NCBI RefSeq assembly: GCF_900215435.1
Contig: NZ_OCMY01000001.1
Span: 682,001-746,000 of the forward strand
DNA: 64,000 bases
Source of the DNA: Candidatus Pantoea floridensis
GTDB taxonomy: Bacteria; Pseudomonadota; Gammaproteobacteria; Enterobacterales; Enterobacteriaceae
Reading direction: 5' to 3'
The notes under the pieces were generated by a model, which saw only the letters and a list, made by a program, of their open reading frames with translations, was not told the DNA's origin and searched no databases. The position numbers were made by a program, and so were the translations under genes. Shown piece after piece: positions 45,712 through 54,900 of this stretch (position 1 is its first letter; every line of letters begins with the position of its first letter).

Positions 45712-46203
45712 TTAGACCAACTGTAAGTTAATGCTTTCCGTTTCAACTTCATAGCGAGCCCCTAAGCTTAAATCAAAGGGATGCGGTGACCATGCCACCA
45801 GTGCATGAATATTGAAACTGATTATCCCCTGCTTAATGGGAGAGCGACGCTCCCCATTCAGACTGACAATAATACTTTCCGGAATGAGCCGGGGTTCAAA
45901 ACGAATTAAAGCATCACGTATTAGATACTCGAGTCTCGTCCAGTTATGCGTATTGGTATAACTACCTACTTGAGGTGACACGCCGTAGTTAATGACCGAA
46001 CGTGCAACTTCACTATGTTTTGCAGGCTCGAGCTGAGGCTCAATATTTGCATTATTTAAAATTTCACTAATATTTTGCAGAATCAGCGTTTTCATCATCC
46101 GCTGATCGAAGTGAAATTTATCCCATGGCTCATCCACTCTTTTTGGCTCGTCATCGAGTAAACGCTCAAGCAGACAGGGTAAAAAGGGCTTTTTCTCTTT
46201 CAT
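45712..46203 (-). CDS. tssE: T6SS baseplate protein TssE
   Basis: TssE is the gp25-like wedge protein that starts sheath assembly. The 163-residue protein begins PFLPCLLERLLDDEPK, typical of TssE, and has a gp25-type core with SVINYGVSP, RLEYLIRDALIRFEPRL and a C-terminal beta segment (SFNIHALVAWSPHPFDLSLG). It follows tagJ by 15 bases. Its usual partners TssF and TssG are absent from the window. Confidence 0.88.
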   Translation of the reverse strand: MKEKKPFLPCLLERLLDDEPKRVDEPWDKFHFDQRMMKTLILQNISEILNNANIEPQLEPAKHSEVARSVINYGVSPQVGSYTNTHNWTRLEYLIRDALIRFEPRLIPESIIVSLNGERRSPIKQGIISFNIHALVAWSPHPFDLSLGARYEVETESINLQLV

Positions 46204-46218
46204 AAGATGACTGCCATA

Positions 46219-47016
46219 TTAAATGCTAATTTCGCCCGCTTCAAACAGTGAGCATTCACCACTACTGCTTACCCACATTTTACGGCCCTGCCCGATATAA
46301 CGGTCGCTTTCGCTTTCCTGCCATTCCGTGCGAGAGCCAGTCAGTAAACTCACGTCGCTTTCACTGTTAAGTGGATAGCGCGAAGGGATATAACCCTTAT
46401 GCGTTTGACCTTTTACCACAACTGTAGCTGGAGCCCAGATCAGATCGGTTAGGCTGGTAGGCTTCTCAACGTTGAGCACTTCAATGTCAGAGAACGGTAC
46501 CCAGCGATAGCCGCCAGCAAAGATGAACTCACACACTGGGCCCAGGCGGTCGTCACCATCGGCAATCCAATCAAATGTTTCTAATCCTTCACTTTTTCCT
46601 GACATGGCGGTAGCCGCTTCCAGCGCTCGGTGACGATACTCCTCACCCTTCGTGGCTTCTCCCTCGTGATAAAAGGCATTCGCTTTATTCAGCAGCTCAC
46701 ACCATTCAGGTAATGCATCCCCCAGATTGCCGGCCTCGCGTTGTCCTGCTAACACTAACTGACGCAAACGTTCACTGAGAATAAGATTTTTAAAAAGTTC
46801 ACACTGGCGTTGAGTATCGTCATCGGTCTTCTCTACGATATCAAGCTGGCGTAGTGCGCGATCCCAATCAGCCTGTAAGCAATAAAGTTTGAACAGCCTC
46901 ATGCGTAAATCACTGCTAGCTGGCTGTGATTTGACAGCAGCGACAGCCTGAGCAATGGCCTGAGGCAAACTATCAATGCCAGTAAATTCGTTATTAGTGT
47001 TAAAATTAATTTTCAT
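46219..47016 (-). CDS. tagJ: T6SS accessory protein TagJ (ImpE/SciE family)
   Basis: The 265-residue protein matches the ImpE family: an N-terminal helical repeat with LRMRLFKLYCLQADWDRALR, a linker, then a beta-rich C-terminal domain with GPVCEFIFAGGYRWVPFSDI, LTDLIWAPATVVVKG and GYIPSRYP. TagJ contacts the sheath protein TssB and modulates ClpV-dependent recycling in systems that have it. That is notable because no ClpV gene is visible nearby. Confidence 0.87.
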   Translation of the reverse strand: MKINFNTNNEFTGIDSLPQAIAQAVAAVKSQPASSDLRMRLFKLYCLQADWDRALRQLDIVEKTDDDTQRQCELFKNLILSERLRQLVLAGQREAGNLGDALPEWCELLNKANAFYHEGEATKGEEYRHRALEAATAMSGKSEGLETFDWIADGDDRLGPVCEFIFAGGYRWVPFSDIEVLNVEKPTSLTDLIWAPATVVVKGQTHKGYIPSRYPLNSESDVSLLTGSRTEWQESESDRYIGQGRKMWVSSSGECSLFEAGEISI

Positions 47017-47034
47017 TTCTCTTCCTGATTATTT

Positions 47035-47841
47035 CTACAAGTGGCTATCCAGCCCCATTTTATAAAGTTCGCGATACAGTAATTCTGAAACGACACGTTT
47101 TTCAATCTGCTTAAGATGTTCTGGTGCAATTTCTCGCAGTAGCTCAATCTTAATATCCTGCTCAGTTTCAAAAATATCATCGTGATCAATCATTAACTCT
47201 CTAAATACCCGCTCCATCATGACTTCTGCTTCGACGACACATTCGGAAACGGTCTTATTCTTAAGGCATTCGTTCACATTTAAGTTATCACTTAAACGCT
47301 CGCGCTTTGAATAGACATTCTTTTTCTCAACATCTCGCGGCGTGTGATGTTGCTCGCCCCATAAGAGATAATGCTTATATTCTTGCGTTAATGATTTTAG
47401 AGGATCAATTTCTTCAGCGTGATGGCTCTCTTGCTTTGCATCATCACCATAGGGCGTGTAATGGCCGCCGTGGTTGATCAGTAACTCTAGCTCAGGAAGA
47501 TCCCCCTCAGCCGGTAATAGGCTATTTGCCAGTTCATCTGCAGGTGGAGCAATGACCTTAAGCAGGTAATGCCCAATCTGTATTAGCATCCCTCCTCGTA
47601 GCAGGCGAGTTGTACCGTTTTCAAATGGCTGCCCGTCTATAAGGCAAACATAGTCATGGGCTTCAACACATAACATCAGTTGCTGCTGCTGAAGCCAGAA
47701 AATAACCTGATCTTCTTGTTCAACAGCTTGATCATTAAAGCCGCCTGTCGACGGGCTAAACCATACAGGGCTATCACGTTGATGGTGTTCATCTAACGTA
47801 ATATCATTATGCAGCTCCGGCCAGATGATCTGAATCTGCAT
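47035..47841 (-). CDS. T6SS-associated TagK-like protein with degenerate FHA region
   Basis: The 268-residue protein has an N-terminal FHA-like beta region (about residues 1-95) in which the usual GR and SxxH phosphothreonine motifs are not recognisable, ending in GGMLIQIGHYLLKVI. A His/Asp-rich linker follows, then an alpha-helical C-terminal part starting DPLKSLTQEYKHYLLWGE, which recalls the TagK domain of enterobacterial T6SS loci. It starts one base after the PAAR gene ends. The assignment to TagK is by recall, and the role is not known. Confidence 0.6.
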   Translation of the reverse strand: MQIQIIWPELHNDITLDEHHQRDSPVWFSPSTGGFNDQAVEQEDQVIFWLQQQQLMLCVEAHDYVCLIDGQPFENGTTRLLRGGMLIQIGHYLLKVIAPPADELANSLLPAEGDLPELELLINHGGHYTPYGDDAKQESHHAEEIDPLKSLTQEYKHYLLWGEQHHTPRDVEKKNVYSKRERLSDNLNVNECLKNKTVSECVVEAEVMMERVFRELMIDHDDIFETEQDIKIELLREIAPEHLKQIEKRVVSELLYRELYKMGLDSHL

Positions 47842-47842
47842 G

Positions 47843-48106
47843 TTAACCGCCGATCAAGACATTGCCTGAGCCACTCACAATCGTTGCTCCACAGGCTGTT
47901 GAGTCACTAATACGAGCCGCAGGTTGATTATTGATAAATACCGTACCAGACCCCGAAGCGACGACTGTTGAACCATCAATGCTACACACCGCATTACTTA
48001 TTCCGACAGCTGCAGCCGGCAAGCTATTTATCATCACATTCCCTGAACCACTAATAATGCTACCACCATGACTTATTGAGTCACTTATCCGAGCTGCTGG
48101 TTTCAT
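47843..48106 (-). CDS. PAAR-domain spike-tip protein
   Basis: The 87-residue protein is a stand-alone PAAR protein that caps the VgrG spike. Two similar halves are visible, AARISDSISHGGSIISGSGN and AARISDSTACGATIVSGSGN, with His and Cys residues placed to bind a metal at the tip. It has no C-terminal extension, so it carries no toxin domain itself. It lies between vgrG and the tagK-like gene. Confidence 0.9.
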   Translation of the reverse strand: MKPAARISDSISHGGSIISGSGNVMINSLPAAAVGISNAVCSIDGSTVVASGSGTVFINNQPAARISDSTACGATIVSGSGNVLIGG

Positions 48107-48184
48107 TTCACTATTCCTTTATTTAGCGCTCTATAAATGGGGGGAGAGTTCTCCCCCCAAGGTTTATCTACCTAACCAGTCCCA

Positions 48185-51181
48185 TTACGGCTCTGGCGTC
48201 TGCGAATCCGTCGGCGTCGGCGTTGGGGTTGGCATCGGCGTGTCCGTCGGCGGCGGCGTGTCTGTCGGCGGCGGCGTGTCCGTCGGCGGCGGCGTGTCCG
48301 TCGGCGGCGGCGTGTCCGTCGGCGGCGGCGTGTCCGTCGGCGGCGGCGTGTCCGTCGGCGGCGGCGTGTCCGTCGGCGGCGGCGTGTCCGTCGGCGGCGG
48401 CGTGTCCGTCGGCGGCGGCGTATCCGTCGGCTTCGGCGTATCCGTCGGCTTCGGCGTGTCCGTCGGCGGCGGCGTGTCCGTCGGCGGCGGCGTGTCCGTC
48501 GGCGGCGGCGTATCCGTCGGCGGCGGCGTGTCCGTTGGCTTCGGCGTGTCCGTCGGCTTCGGCGTATCCGTCGGCTTCGGCGTATCCGTCGGCGGCGGCG
48601 TGTCCGTTGGCGGCGGCGTAATCGGCGGCCGCGTAATCGGCGGCTCTGTGATCGGCGGCTGCGTAATCGGCGGCTGCGTGATTGGTGGATCAATGATTGG
48701 CGGTGGTACCGGCGGATCAATAACAGGCGGCCATACAGGCAAGACTGGCAGTGGAATAGGTAAAGCCATGCCACCCATGATTGCTTTCGGTGACATCAGC
48801 CCGCCTACACCTTTAAGCCCTGCTAATGCGCTCAGCCCTAATCCACCGCCAACGGCACCGGCGGCGGCGGCAATGCCTGCACCGGCACAACCCGCCCCAT
48901 CACCTGGGTTAATCTGAACGATGCCCCCTTCAATGACCACGCGCGATTTACCAATAATTTTGACGGTATCGCCCGACAGTATCAGCTCACCTAAAGTACC
49001 CACGCTGACTATTGCACCACCAAACAGCGTGGCGGCGCCCCCAACGGAGGTCATCTGCGCACCACCGACGTTAATCAACTGCGCACCGCCAACGTTGGTC
49101 AGGATCGCCCCGCCTACGTTGGTATTAATGGCTCCGCCTACGTTGGTGATGATGGCGCCTTTTACATAATTTTTGACTGTGCAGGCGACGTTCTTTTCAA
49201 CTGACCCGGTTATGTTGGTGATAACGGTGCCACCAATGTTGGTGTTAACGGCACCGCCAACATTGGTATTGTGCGCACCGCCAATATCCGTCTTAACTGC
49301 GCCGGCAACACTCGTTTTATGCATTCCTCCCACAATCATGTTGTAGCCAGAACCAATTTCCATGCTTGCCTGGCTACCGATCAATTTGGAGTAACTGCCC
49401 CCCACATTTTTGCTGTAATCGGCCCCAACGATGATGTCACGATTAGCGCCCACCTCAAGGTTGTAATTGGAACCGATAGCATAAGTGGCATTCGCACCTA
49501 CGTTCTTGGTGTAATCCGTTCCCACCACCAGAGTGCGATTCTTACCGACGCTAATATCAGAATTAACACCGATGGTTTGCGTTTCATCATTCTTGGTCAG
49601 GCGATCCATGTCGCGTTCCGCCTGTTCCCAGTACAATTCCTGGCCAGGCTTATCTTCGAAACGCACACCGTTGTAATTACTTTTACCACCACCAATAGTG
49701 CGGCTGATAAGCCCACTTTGTGTAGCATTTACCGGAAGATCCCAGGGCGGCATGGTGACGTTGTTATACAAGCTACCGGTGATCATTGGACGATCGGGAT
49801 CGCCATTGATAAAGTCCACCACCACTTCATGGCCGACGCGTGGAATATAAATACCACCGAAGCTATTACCTGCCCACGCCTGGCTAACGCGCAACCAGCA
49901 AGAGTCAGATTCACGGTTAATGCCGTAACGATCCCAGGTAAAACGCACTTTTACCCGGCCATATTCGTCGGTCCAGACTTCTTCACCTGGCGGTCCCACT
50001 ACAATCGCGTTTTGCGGACCATAAGTACGTGGCTTTGGAACTATCTGGGGATGACGATAGATTTTTGTCGTCGGCTGCACGGTAAATTTGCAGTGAATAC
50101 TGAACATATCTTTATTGGTGACTTCGTTGATCTCCTGGATGTCCAGTTCACTGGAGATCACCATATATTCGCGGTTGACTTTGTTGACCGGATAACCGAC
50201 CAGCTCAAAATGCGTTCCGCAAACAATCCCTCTTAACTCGCCACTCCCGACCGCGCGTGAGCCCTTTGATCCACGCTCTTCGGTACGAATACGCGCTAAC
50301 TGCTCACCAATAGCAGGTTGCTCGTAATCACCAGGCCAGTGGAATACCTCCATCTCATTGAAGCTGGTTTTTCTTGCTTTGACATCAATGGAAAGGATAT
50401 CGGCGCGCGACTTAGTGAAGTCATAATCGTTGGTTACCCAGCGACCGCTGGTTAACATCTCCTGATGTTCAAATACAGAGATATACTCGGCATCGGCTTT
50501 AGGATTTTCAGGCTGATAATCAATAACATGGTAAGCTTCACTTGGGCTGGCTTTGTGTGCACCAACGTGATCCACCAGGATCAACTTATGCTTTTGGTCC
50601 TGATGTTCGTAGAACCAATAGATCCCCCACTCTTCCATCAGACGCTCAATAAAATTGAAGTCTGTCTCGCCATACTGGACCTGATAGTCCATCGTCGGAT
50701 AACTGGTTGTCAGCCGCTTCTCATAAGAGAAGTGGTAGTCAGCCAGCACCTCATCGATAATATCGACCACTGATTTTTGTTGGAAAATTTTGTAGTCAGT
50801 GGTTAACGTGGTCAGCCATAGCCAGGGGCGGATAACAATCTCGAAAAGTGCCTGATTGGCATCGCGCCCTTTAAAGCGCGCTTTTTCAACCAATCCTGAA
50901 ATCTCGCGTTGACCGCGTCCAATCCCGATGAGGTGATCGAGACCGTTTCCATCCAGTTCGATGAAGACGGTCATCTCTTTGCCAATTAACGCCTTGATAT
51001 CCACATTCGAGGCAGATTGCCATGGAATAAGCGGATTTGCGGGCGTTTTTACCAGCAAGGTATAGCTGTATAAAGTGGAGAAGGTTTCTTCCCCCTTTAT
51101 TCTATTCAGTACCAGAGCAGGTTCACCCAGTAACATGGGCATCGCTGGACTGCTTAGTGTTATCGTCCTAGACATAGTCAT
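48185..51181 (-). CDS. vgrG: VgrG spike protein with a long Pro-Thr-Asp repeat tail
   Basis: The 998-residue protein forms the trimeric T6SS spike. Residues 1 to about 400 are the gp27-like part (TYSYTLLVKT, SLYNNVTMPPW later), then the gp5 OB segment with VGPPGEEVWTDEYGRVKVRF. A beta-helix region (about 500-770) has repeated NVGGA units. Then a PPIT-type repeat (about 825-854), 21 hexapeptides of type PTDTP-P/K (about 855-980) and a short PTPTPTD tail follow. No catalytic effector domain is visible. The tail is encoded by near-identical 18-base repeats. This length and tail are unusual for VgrG. Confidence 0.9.
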   Translation of the reverse strand: MTMSRTITLSSPAMPMLLGEPALVLNRIKGEETFSTLYSYTLLVKTPANPLIPWQSASNVDIKALIGKEMTVFIELDGNGLDHLIGIGRGQREISGLVEKARFKGRDANQALFEIVIRPWLWLTTLTTDYKIFQQKSVVDIIDEVLADYHFSYEKRLTTSYPTMDYQVQYGETDFNFIERLMEEWGIYWFYEHQDQKHKLILVDHVGAHKASPSEAYHVIDYQPENPKADAEYISVFEHQEMLTSGRWVTNDYDFTKSRADILSIDVKARKTSFNEMEVFHWPGDYEQPAIGEQLARIRTEERGSKGSRAVGSGELRGIVCGTHFELVGYPVNKVNREYMVISSELDIQEINEVTNKDMFSIHCKFTVQPTTKIYRHPQIVPKPRTYGPQNAIVVGPPGEEVWTDEYGRVKVRFTWDRYGINRESDSCWLRVSQAWAGNSFGGIYIPRVGHEVVVDFINGDPDRPMITGSLYNNVTMPPWDLPVNATQSGLISRTIGGGKSNYNGVRFEDKPGQELYWEQAERDMDRLTKNDETQTIGVNSDISVGKNRTLVVGTDYTKNVGANATYAIGSNYNLEVGANRDIIVGADYSKNVGGSYSKLIGSQASMEIGSGYNMIVGGMHKTSVAGAVKTDIGGAHNTNVGGAVNTNIGGTVITNITGSVEKNVACTVKNYVKGAIITNVGGAINTNVGGAILTNVGGAQLINVGGAQMTSVGGAATLFGGAIVSVGTLGELILSGDTVKIIGKSRVVIEGGIVQINPGDGAGCAGAGIAAAAGAVGGGLGLSALAGLKGVGGLMSPKAIMGGMALPIPLPVLPVWPPVIDPPVPPPIIDPPITQPPITQPPITEPPITRPPITPPPTDTPPPTDTPKPTDTPKPTDTPKPTDTPPPTDTPPPTDTPPPTDTPPPTDTPKPTDTPKPTDTPPPTDTPPPTDTPPPTDTPPPTDTPPPTDTPPPTDTPPPTDTPPPTDTPPPTDTPPPTDTPMPTPTPTPTDSQTPEP
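48240..48617 (-). repeat. 21 tandem 18-base repeats inside vgrG
   Basis: The sequence GTGTCCGTCGGCGGCGGC is repeated 21 times over 378 bases, with a few variants (TTC for GGC, GTA for GTG, GTT for GTC). The variants change Pro to Lys in some units or are silent. It encodes 21 PTDTP-P/K hexapeptides in the minus-strand reading frame. A shorter 15-base repeat (PPIT units) follows to about 48690. Very low divergence between copies suggests recent expansion by slippage or conversion. Other frames stay open by chance. Confidence 0.95.
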
Positions 51182-51218
51182 TCCTGATATCAGAAAAGTA
51201 ACGTTGAGCGCGTTGCAC

Positions 51219-51908
51219 TCAGGTCACCGGGTTAACAACTGCTTTCCGTTGTGATTCAATTATTTTTCCATGCCTGTTCTGCCTCCAGAGCCAGAGAAAC
51301 TCTGAATCCGAAACGCACTCAGGCCAACTCCTCCATGGCATGACATCAACACATCGTTTCCCTTCCAGCTCAAAATCCGCATCGCATCGCATGTCACTGA
51401 GGCGGGTATGAATGTGTGAAAGCTGTGCTGAATTCGATAGTTTTGACCGCCAGCCGGAAGACAAACTCGATGCCACCAAATCACGGCAATCTGCCTCTAT
51501 TTGTTCGCAAATATGGCGAGGGTTGTCATGTTGCGCTAGCGTGGACAGCGAGCGCATCATCCAAAACGGTAGACTGTCTTCAATTGTCAACAGCCGCACC
51601 ATCTCTGAGGCCCGAAGCAATACGCAAACGCCATGTGGCGTTTCAGTGTTGTCATCGAATACAAGGGCACCGGTCAGATAATGATCCGCCGATATGCCAT
51701 CTGCAGACATAACAAAGCACCATGGGTAACGACACAGTTCTGGTTGCGTTAATAACGAAGGTTCTGCAGGAGCAAGCGTCGAAATTAAAGAGGCAACTTC
51801 TGCCTTAACCCGCTGCATCTCTCCTTTTTTGCGTTGACTCTTTTCCCCGGAAAGCTCAGGCAAAAAACTCAGCAAATGCGCATGCTGCTTGCTGCGTTTC
51901 ATCCACAT
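51219..51908 (-). CDS. T6SS-operon protein of unknown function
   Basis: ATG 51908 follows AGGGAGG and begins MWMKRSKQHAHLLSFLPELS. The 229-residue product is soluble with no signal peptide. Residues 60-125 (ELCRYPWCFVMSADGISADH, then TGALVFDD) vaguely recall the core of TagF proteins, but the family's GDF start motif is absent. It lies 13 bases after tssM and before vgrG, so it is part of the operon. It may be a chaperone or adaptor for VgrG loading. I do not recognise a family. Confidence 0.7.
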   Translation of the reverse strand: MWMKRSKQHAHLLSFLPELSGEKSQRKKGEMQRVKAEVASLISTLAPAEPSLLTQPELCRYPWCFVMSADGISADHYLTGALVFDDNTETPHGVCVLLRASEMVRLLTIEDSLPFWMMRSLSTLAQHDNPRHICEQIEADCRDLVASSLSSGWRSKLSNSAQLSHIHTRLSDMRCDADFELEGKRCVDVMPWRSWPECVSDSEFLWLWRQNRHGKIIESQRKAVVNPVT

Positions 51909-51921
51909 ATTTCCTCCCTTA

Positions 51922-54900
51922 TCATCCCGGGCAGCGGAATCCGCGCAACATGCCCTGCAGATTCTGATTGCCATTACCCAGCCCACCAATTTCCAGCTCT
52001 ACTGGCTTGCCACCCAGTGACCAGCGATAAATTCGACTGTCTGCACCCTGGCTCGTTACGCGTTCGGCGCTGTCCAGCCAATGCATAACCGACCATGCAC
52101 CGTGGAATGTCAGATCTGGCAGTGCCGATGATGGGAGCCTCTGGCCGGTCATCGTAACGGAAGAGGTCAATCCACCTGATGGCCAGTGAAACGCCATCGG
52201 CATGACCGGGCCATGTGAGTAACGCAGCGTCTCTCCGCCAACGCTCAGCATCAGTTGCGCTATGTCCGGAGAGAGGTAGTGCACGCGGGTAGACAAATTC
52301 AATGACACTTTGCGTCCATCCGCGTCAAAGAATGCATCACGGACGGCGGCAGCTTGCTGGAAGAAGGAGAGTCCTTCACCGCCGCCATTGCCTTTATAGC
52401 GCCATGGGTAAGTTGATGTATCAACCTTGTCGGCCATGTTCTGTTTGAACCAGCTATCAACCACACCATCCACTGCAAAGAAGCGCTCAAAATCATTGAG
52501 TGATACCTCTTGCTGGCTTTTAGCAAAGGGATAGCGTCCTTGCAGCGTTTTACGACAAACCTGGCCAATGCCATTATCAATGGCTGTAACACTCAGCTTT
52601 ACAATGCTCTTTTGGATGCTTTCATTGGAACGTCCCAGCAGAGGCATCAAAATCCCCTTCACTGGCTCAGGCCACGTCCGCGATTCCGCCGCCAGGCGGG
52701 AACTATCCATTCCCATAACCGGGATGTCACCCTCATCAAGCGCACTGCTGTAAACCACATAGCGGGTATACTGATCGGTGAGCAGATTCATCAGCCGGTT
52801 AAGCCCAACGGTTTGGTTCGGGTTATATCCCGTGCCGTCTTGATCGCCTTTCACGAAAAGTCGTAGTGAACTGAACGGAAAATCAACATATTGATGAATA
52901 AGCCGTTGTTCACGGAAATCGACACTGTCTTTTAATCGCGTAGCTTGTTGTACCAGTCGGCCGGTTCTCAGCTCAGTCTGTAAAGCTGTTTGCAGCGTTT
53001 TATCCTTGGTTTCCGCCAGAGTCGTCTCACTGACGGCACGTTCCAGCAAACCGCGCAGTGGCGAATTATCTGCGACCAGGGTTCTTAACAGCGATACATC
53101 CATACTGAGATTCTGCTGTCCCCCCATCGGTATCAGACGAATACTCGAGAGGAATTGCTGCCACTGATGCGCATATTCCTGCAGATAAAGAATCAGTACC
53201 TCATCACGCAGCGTGAGAGGATTTACCACGCGCCCCGTCTTTCCCAGTACCCAACTATCCTCACGCTGTAAGCCGATCAACGACGTAGCGAGCTGCTTCT
53301 TTACCAGGTTTCGCCACCCGTCACGGGTGAAAATGCCGGGTACACCCTCAGGCTGATTTTCGATAGCATTTTGCTTAAAAATCATCGGCGCCTGAGGGTC
53401 AACCATCGCCTGCAGGGTGACACTTGGCGGTGCTACCAGCTGCAGTTTCTGCTTTAAATGCTGCCAAATTCTGGTGGTTTGCGGGATCTGCACCAGCATA
53501 TCCCTGGCGCGCTTAACCAGCGGTTGATCGATTGGCGATGATTTTTCTCGCCATCCTTTCGAGGAGAAAAGAGCATTCAGATGACTGTCAAACGTCTCCT
53601 GTTCACCATAAGCATCGATCATGCCTGAGGCTTTCCATTGCTGGTTGATCTGGGCAATCAGGAAGCCGGCATCGGCATCTCCCTCACCATTCAGCATGAG
53701 GTAAAGCTTCAGCGCATCCCACGCAGCAAGTGGATCATTATCGACTACGGCTTTGTTCAGAGAGATGGCTGCCTGCAACTGCAATTTTGGCAGCAACGCA
53801 TTCTGTAAAAAGAAGGTGTAGAGTTTGTCCGCACGACGTTCAACGGTGGCAGGTGTGTAAAGACCATAGCGCCAGTTCAGCGGAGGATTACTGATATCCA
53901 GCCCCAAATACTGCTTCAATGCCAACGTGCTATACAGGACGCCCGGTAACAGCTGCTGTTCAGGATGATCAACATATTCAACAACTTTTTCAGTCAGTTG
54001 AGTCGTACGAACACCAATAGTCGCCAGATAATCGTCATTCAGGTGGAAACTGGTAACAATTCCCCATATCAGCCAGACAGCGAGCATCGTTGCCGCAAGA
54101 TGGCCTGCGAAGTTCTGCAAGCGATCGCGCGTACGCATGCGCAGGCTGGAACTGACTAAATCACGATCGGCACTGATCACATCACTGAAAAGCTGACGCA
54201 GGAAGTAATGTTTTCCCCAGGGAGAGTTATCGATAACTCCGCCCTCTGCTTGTTGAAGACCATATGATGCTGCTGTTTCAGGATATTGATGTTCCACAAC
54301 ATTACGCCAGCGCTGAACAACCGTGTTGTTGTTGAGCAACCCCTTTTCGGCTGGCTGACAGCTACTCATAAAGTAGATGCCACGCAATGTGGTATTGAAC
54401 TGTGTTTCGTCATAGCGCGATGACAGGAAAATATGCTGCAGCATTTCGGTCACGCCCTGCGCTAATAAACGAAAATCCTGCGGTACGGCATACATCTGTT
54501 TGCGATCGGTGACGTCATATTCTTCCAGCTGACGCTGGCAAAGCGTACTACCAAGACGGCTTTCCAACTGAGCCAGCGTTTCGCTGATCTGCTTACCCAG
54601 TTCGGCTCCGCTGTCGTGTGATTGACGTTCAAAGGGAAGCGTTACACCAAGAACCTGTTCACGCTCAATCGCTGTGAGATTACGGAAATAGGCGCTAAAA
54701 CCGGTCAACATATCCATTCGGGTGATATTGACGTATACCGGAAAACGTAATCCCAGAGTTTCTCGCGCCTCGCTGAGCCTTGAGCGTAATGCCGCGGCGA
54801 TACCGAGGCGCTCAGACTGAGTACGGTGCAAAATATCTTCAACCGAGAGCGTCACAACCACGCCATGAATACTGTGTTTAGGACGGTACTTTTTCAATGC

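Noticed and set aside
48240..48690. Repeat array considered as CRISPR
   Set aside because: The units are contiguous 18-base and 15-base coding repeats with no unique spacers.
48172..48774. Arg-rich minus-strand frame of 200 codons
   Set aside because: It is an alternate frame of the 18-base repeats inside vgrG; repeats of a codon-multiple length stay open in every frame.
48223..48917. Plus-strand Ala/Ser and Gly/Val repeat frames
   Set aside because: They are antisense to the vgrG repeat tail and only reflect repeat composition.
49271..50236. 321-codon plus-strand frame
   Set aside because: It lies fully antisense to the conserved gp27/gp5 part of vgrG.
51219..51908. Assignment as TagF
   Set aside because: Similarity is limited to a short segment and the family's N-terminal GDF motif is missing, so it is left unnamed.
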